In this document: one piece after another, positions 24,648 to 26,878 of the stretch
How positions within the stretch are numbered: the first letter of the stretch is position 1
How the letters are laid out: each line of letters begins with the position of its first letter
IMG/VR virus record: IMGVR_UViG_3300042309_001730
Span: 1 to 26,878 of that record
Source of the DNA: a virus
Length of the DNA stretch: 26,878 bases
Direction: 5' to 3' (one strand)
Notes under the pieces: model-generated
Told to the model about the DNA's origin: nothing
The model's input: the letters and a program-made list of their open reading frames with translations, nothing else
Database searches by the model: none
Translations under genes and position numbers: made by a program

Positions 24648-26878
24648 TTATTCGATTAATGCGGTTAAATATTGTCTAACAGAACTTGGATTTGTTGTCC
24701 AAGTTGGTGTTAGCCAGTTTATTTGTAACAAATCACCCTTTCTAACTAACATAGGTGTTGACAACGTAAAAGATAATAGTTGCGATGCTGTTGTATGTTG
24801 AACTGTTGACGATATTAAAGATGATGCATTTGTGGTTGCGTTAAACAATGTAAATGAACTATTTTGGGCCGAACCTAATGGTGTACCAGCAACAGAAATC
24901 ATTAATGTAACGGATTTAATCCAACCAGATGACAAAGCAATAACTTGTCTAGTGGCACCAGATGTTGTAGATGGGTCAGCCACAGTGAAATTACCGATAT
25001 AATATGTGGTAGCATCAGCTGGTGTTATAACACTAACAGAATCATGTGAAAATTGCATTACAACTGGTTTTCTATTTAAAATAATCCAGTTAACACCGTT
25101 TGATTGTAAAAATAAATCTTCCAAATTACCCAAAGGTCTTGTTAATTGTCCATCAATTGTTTCAGAAGCATTAGCATCTACAGTTACTAGACCACTACCA
25201 GAATTTTTTATATAAATAGTTCTTCCACTATTACCAACTGCTGTGTACAAAGATAATGTAAAAGTACCACCCGAAACCTCAATTGTTGAATTTGCTGTTG
25301 TAGCTGTATATGCTGCACCTATTGTAACATATGGTGAAACATAAACACCACTAATAGACGAACCAGACAATGTACCATAAACACTAGTGTTACCACTAAC
25401 CGTTAATTTATCACTACCCAATGGTTGCGTTAAACCAATACACACATTACCAGTTGACGTTACAACAAATGGCGATGAATCTGGATTGGTGTCATCCTCA
25501 ACAACAAACGCGTTTCCATTCCCAGTTTGTGCAATACGTAACATATCGTTATTTGTACTACCACTAATTATATTAATACCTCCTGTTCTTGTTATTGCAG
25601 TTAATGATGTATTACTAAATAATAAATCACCACTTGTTGTTTCAATTGCTCTATGAATATTTATAGAACCCAAAGATGTTACAGTTGGATTATAGTAAAT
25701 CCCTCTAGTAATACCAGAATAAAATGAATTATGATTTATAGTTGGTGCGATTAGTATCGATGGTAAATCAATTGTACTACCAGAAGGCATTACTGGTAAC
25801 CCAGAAACCCATAACCCAAATGGGTTACCAGGTTGATCAGACGCAAATCTACCACCTCTTTTCAAAGCCACTAATTCTTGGTCACCAAAAGTAACACGAT
25901 TAGATGGTCCCGCACCAAACAAAGTACCGATACCTGTGTGAAAAAAATCTAATGCGTTATTTGCACCCCATCGTATTCTTAACGCCCCATCAAATGTTGC
26001 ACCAGTAATTCTAACTTCATTAGACCTAATATCTAAAGGGAAAATAGGTACTGTTGTTCCAATACCGACATTACCTCCAGATGTGACGGTCATTCTTGTT
26101 TGACCAGATGTTCTAAATGTTAAATTTTGATTATTATTACTTCCAATATTAACTGAAGTAGTTAAACTATTTCCATTTTGAAGTATTGCTGTTCCTCTCC
26201 AAGGAATCCAATTAGTACCATTATAATAATATGTGACTAATGTGTCAGTCACATAAACAATATCATCTATTGTTGGTTCTGTATATGACCAATTTGGTGA
26301 TGTTTCGCCTGTGTATTCTGCAATCTGATTACCTCTACCGCTCCATATACCAGTACCACCACTAATAAGGTACCTATCGCCAACAGAAGCTGTTGGTGTT
26401 GCCCCAGTAATCGACAATACAGGGTCTAATTCGTTTGAAGGTGTATCAATAGGCGACCATTTTGCGTTACCAGAACCATCAGTTGTTAAAAAATAACCAG
26501 GTGTTGCACCAGATGTGATTTGAATATTTTGTGTTGATGTGGTGTTAGCGGTTAAACCGTTGGTAAAATTAGTAGCACCATTTACCGTACCACCAGTAAA
26601 ACTAGATGAAACTGCTTCTAAATTAACAGTTGTTGAATCATTACTAATTGTAACGGTACCACCAGTAGATGTCAAAGACTTAAATTGTAAATCAGCAACT
26701 GATTTCTGTGCAAATAATCCAGTACCAGAACCCAAATTTGATGCTGTGTTTATTTCACCACCCCCACCAGTAAACCCAGTAACACTAAATGTACCACCAG
26801 TATTATTAGTGAATATAATTGAACTAGTTCCAGAATTATAAGTACCACCAGTAACTCTTATGTCAATAGGTAAATTGT
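24648..26878 (-). CDS. Tail fibre protein, N-terminus missing
   Basis: The frame is open to the right edge, so the real start is outside the window; a TTG at 26733-26735 is only an internal codon. At least 742 residues are seen. The first part has Gly/Thr repeats (GGTYNSGTSSIIFTNNTGG) and GSGTGLFAQKSVADLQFKSL, typical of phage fibre shafts. Two copies of a knot-like motif follow (VGIGTTVPIFPLDIRS near 26060 and VCIGLTQPLGSDKLTVSG near 25430). Then comes a beta-helical stretch with the common ending GLVTVDANASETIDGQLTRP then LQSNGVNWIILNRK. The final 130 or so residues form a beta-rich head that may bind the host receptor. No peptidase S74 chaperone domain is present at the end. Its codons are more GC-rich than those of neighbouring genes, and fibre genes often recombine. 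Confidence 0.8.
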   Translation of the reverse strand, partial: NLPIDIRVTGGTYNSGTSSIIFTNNTGGTFSVTGFTGGGGEINTASNLGSGTGLFAQKSVADLQFKSLTSTGGTVTISNDSTTVNLEAVSSSFTGGTVNGATNFTNGLTANTTSTQNIQITSGATPGYFLTTDGSGNAKWSPIDTPSNELDPVLSITGATPTASVGDRYLISGGTGIWSGRGNQIAEYTGETSPNWSYTEPTIDDIVYVTDTLVTYYYNGTNWIPWRGTAILQNGNSLTTSVNIGSNNNQNLTFRTSGQTRMTVTSGGNVGIGTTVPIFPLDIRSNEVRITGATFDGALRIRWGANNALDFFHTGIGTLFGAGPSNRVTFGDQELVALKRGGRFASDQPGNPFGLWVSGLPVMPSGSTIDLPSILIAPTINHNSFYSGITRGIYYNPTVTSLGSINIHRAIETTSGDLLFSNTSLTAITRTGGINIISGSTNNDMLRIAQTGNGNAFVVEDDTNPDSSPFVVTSTGNVCIGLTQPLGSDKLTVSGNTSVYGTLSGSSISGVYVSPYVTIGAAYTATTANSTIEVSGGTFTLSLYTAVGNSGRTIYIKNSGSGLVTVDANASETIDGQLTRPLGNLEDLFLQSNGVNWIILNRKPVVMQFSHDSVSVITPADATTYYIGNFTVADPSTTSGATRQVIALSSGWIKSVTLMISVAGTPLGSAQNSSFTLFNATTNASSLISSTVQHTTASQLLSFTLSTPMLVRKGDLLQINWLTPTWTTNPSSVRQYLTALIE

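Noticed and set aside
26733-26735. TTG as the start of the tail-fibre gene
   Set aside because: The same frame continues without a stop to the right edge and encodes fibre-like Gly/Thr repeats, so the TTG is an internal codon and the true start is outside the window.
1-26878. CRISPR arrays, tRNA genes, insertion sequences, integrase or attachment sites
   Set aside because: No regularly spaced repeats, no cloverleaf-like conserved tRNA ends, and no transposase or recombinase motifs were seen in any gap or gene.

Overview
The window is part of a strongly AT-rich, densely packed genome of a contractile-tailed (T4-like, myovirus-type) bacteriophage. The identification rests on a gp18-type tail sheath protein (21051-23906), a gp19-type tail tube protein (17353-17841), a gp26/T4_baseplate-family protein in the tail-chaperone position (9398-10177), a tape-measure protein (5994-8111), a LysM-like small tail protein (1862-2188) and flanking baseplate and fibre genes. 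All but one gene lie on the minus strand, so transcription runs right to left. Upstream regions are A/T-rich and almost without Shine-Dalgarno sequences, which fits a Bacteroidota-type host; this is inference only, and two sigma70-like promoters do not argue for that host.

Layout in transcription order (right to left): a tail-fibre gene that runs off the right edge (24648-26878) and a small unknown gene (24206-24643). Next is a lone plus-strand gene for a 52-residue ribbon-helix-helix protein (24051-24209) with an operator-like promoter region, then the sheath gene and two small leader-bearing genes (20739-21023, 20356-20733) closed by a terminator at 20312-20332. A 793-residue protein with a zinc-metallopeptidase motif follows (17902-20283), then the tube gene closed by a terminator at 17307-17329. 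Three large unusual genes come next (16148-17251, 12584-16141, 10217-12580), then the gp26-like gene with a probable +1 frameshift extension, a 370-residue gene, the tape measure, a 1201-residue tail protein with an OmpA-like insert, the LysM-like protein, and a further baseplate-type gene running off the left edge.

The most striking feature is a set of seven non-canonical proteins (94, 125, 793, 367, 1185, 787 and 370 residues) interleaved with the tail genes. Each begins with a short amphipathic basic leader ending near an (L/I)xE site. In T4, such N-terminal segments target internal proteins to the prohead and are cut after (L/I)xE by the head protease gp21. The core structural proteins seen here (sheath, tube, tape measure, 1201-residue protein, LysM protein) do not have it. 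Two of the seven (787 and 793 residues) share a homologous N-terminal domain of about 145 residues joined to unrelated C-terminal parts: one with a membrane segment and Cys cluster, the other with an HExxH peptidase. Leader-like segments also recur inside the 1185-residue protein and at the C terminus of the 793-residue protein. The working hypothesis is a modular set of virion-packaged, possibly ejected, cargo proteins with interchangeable effector domains.
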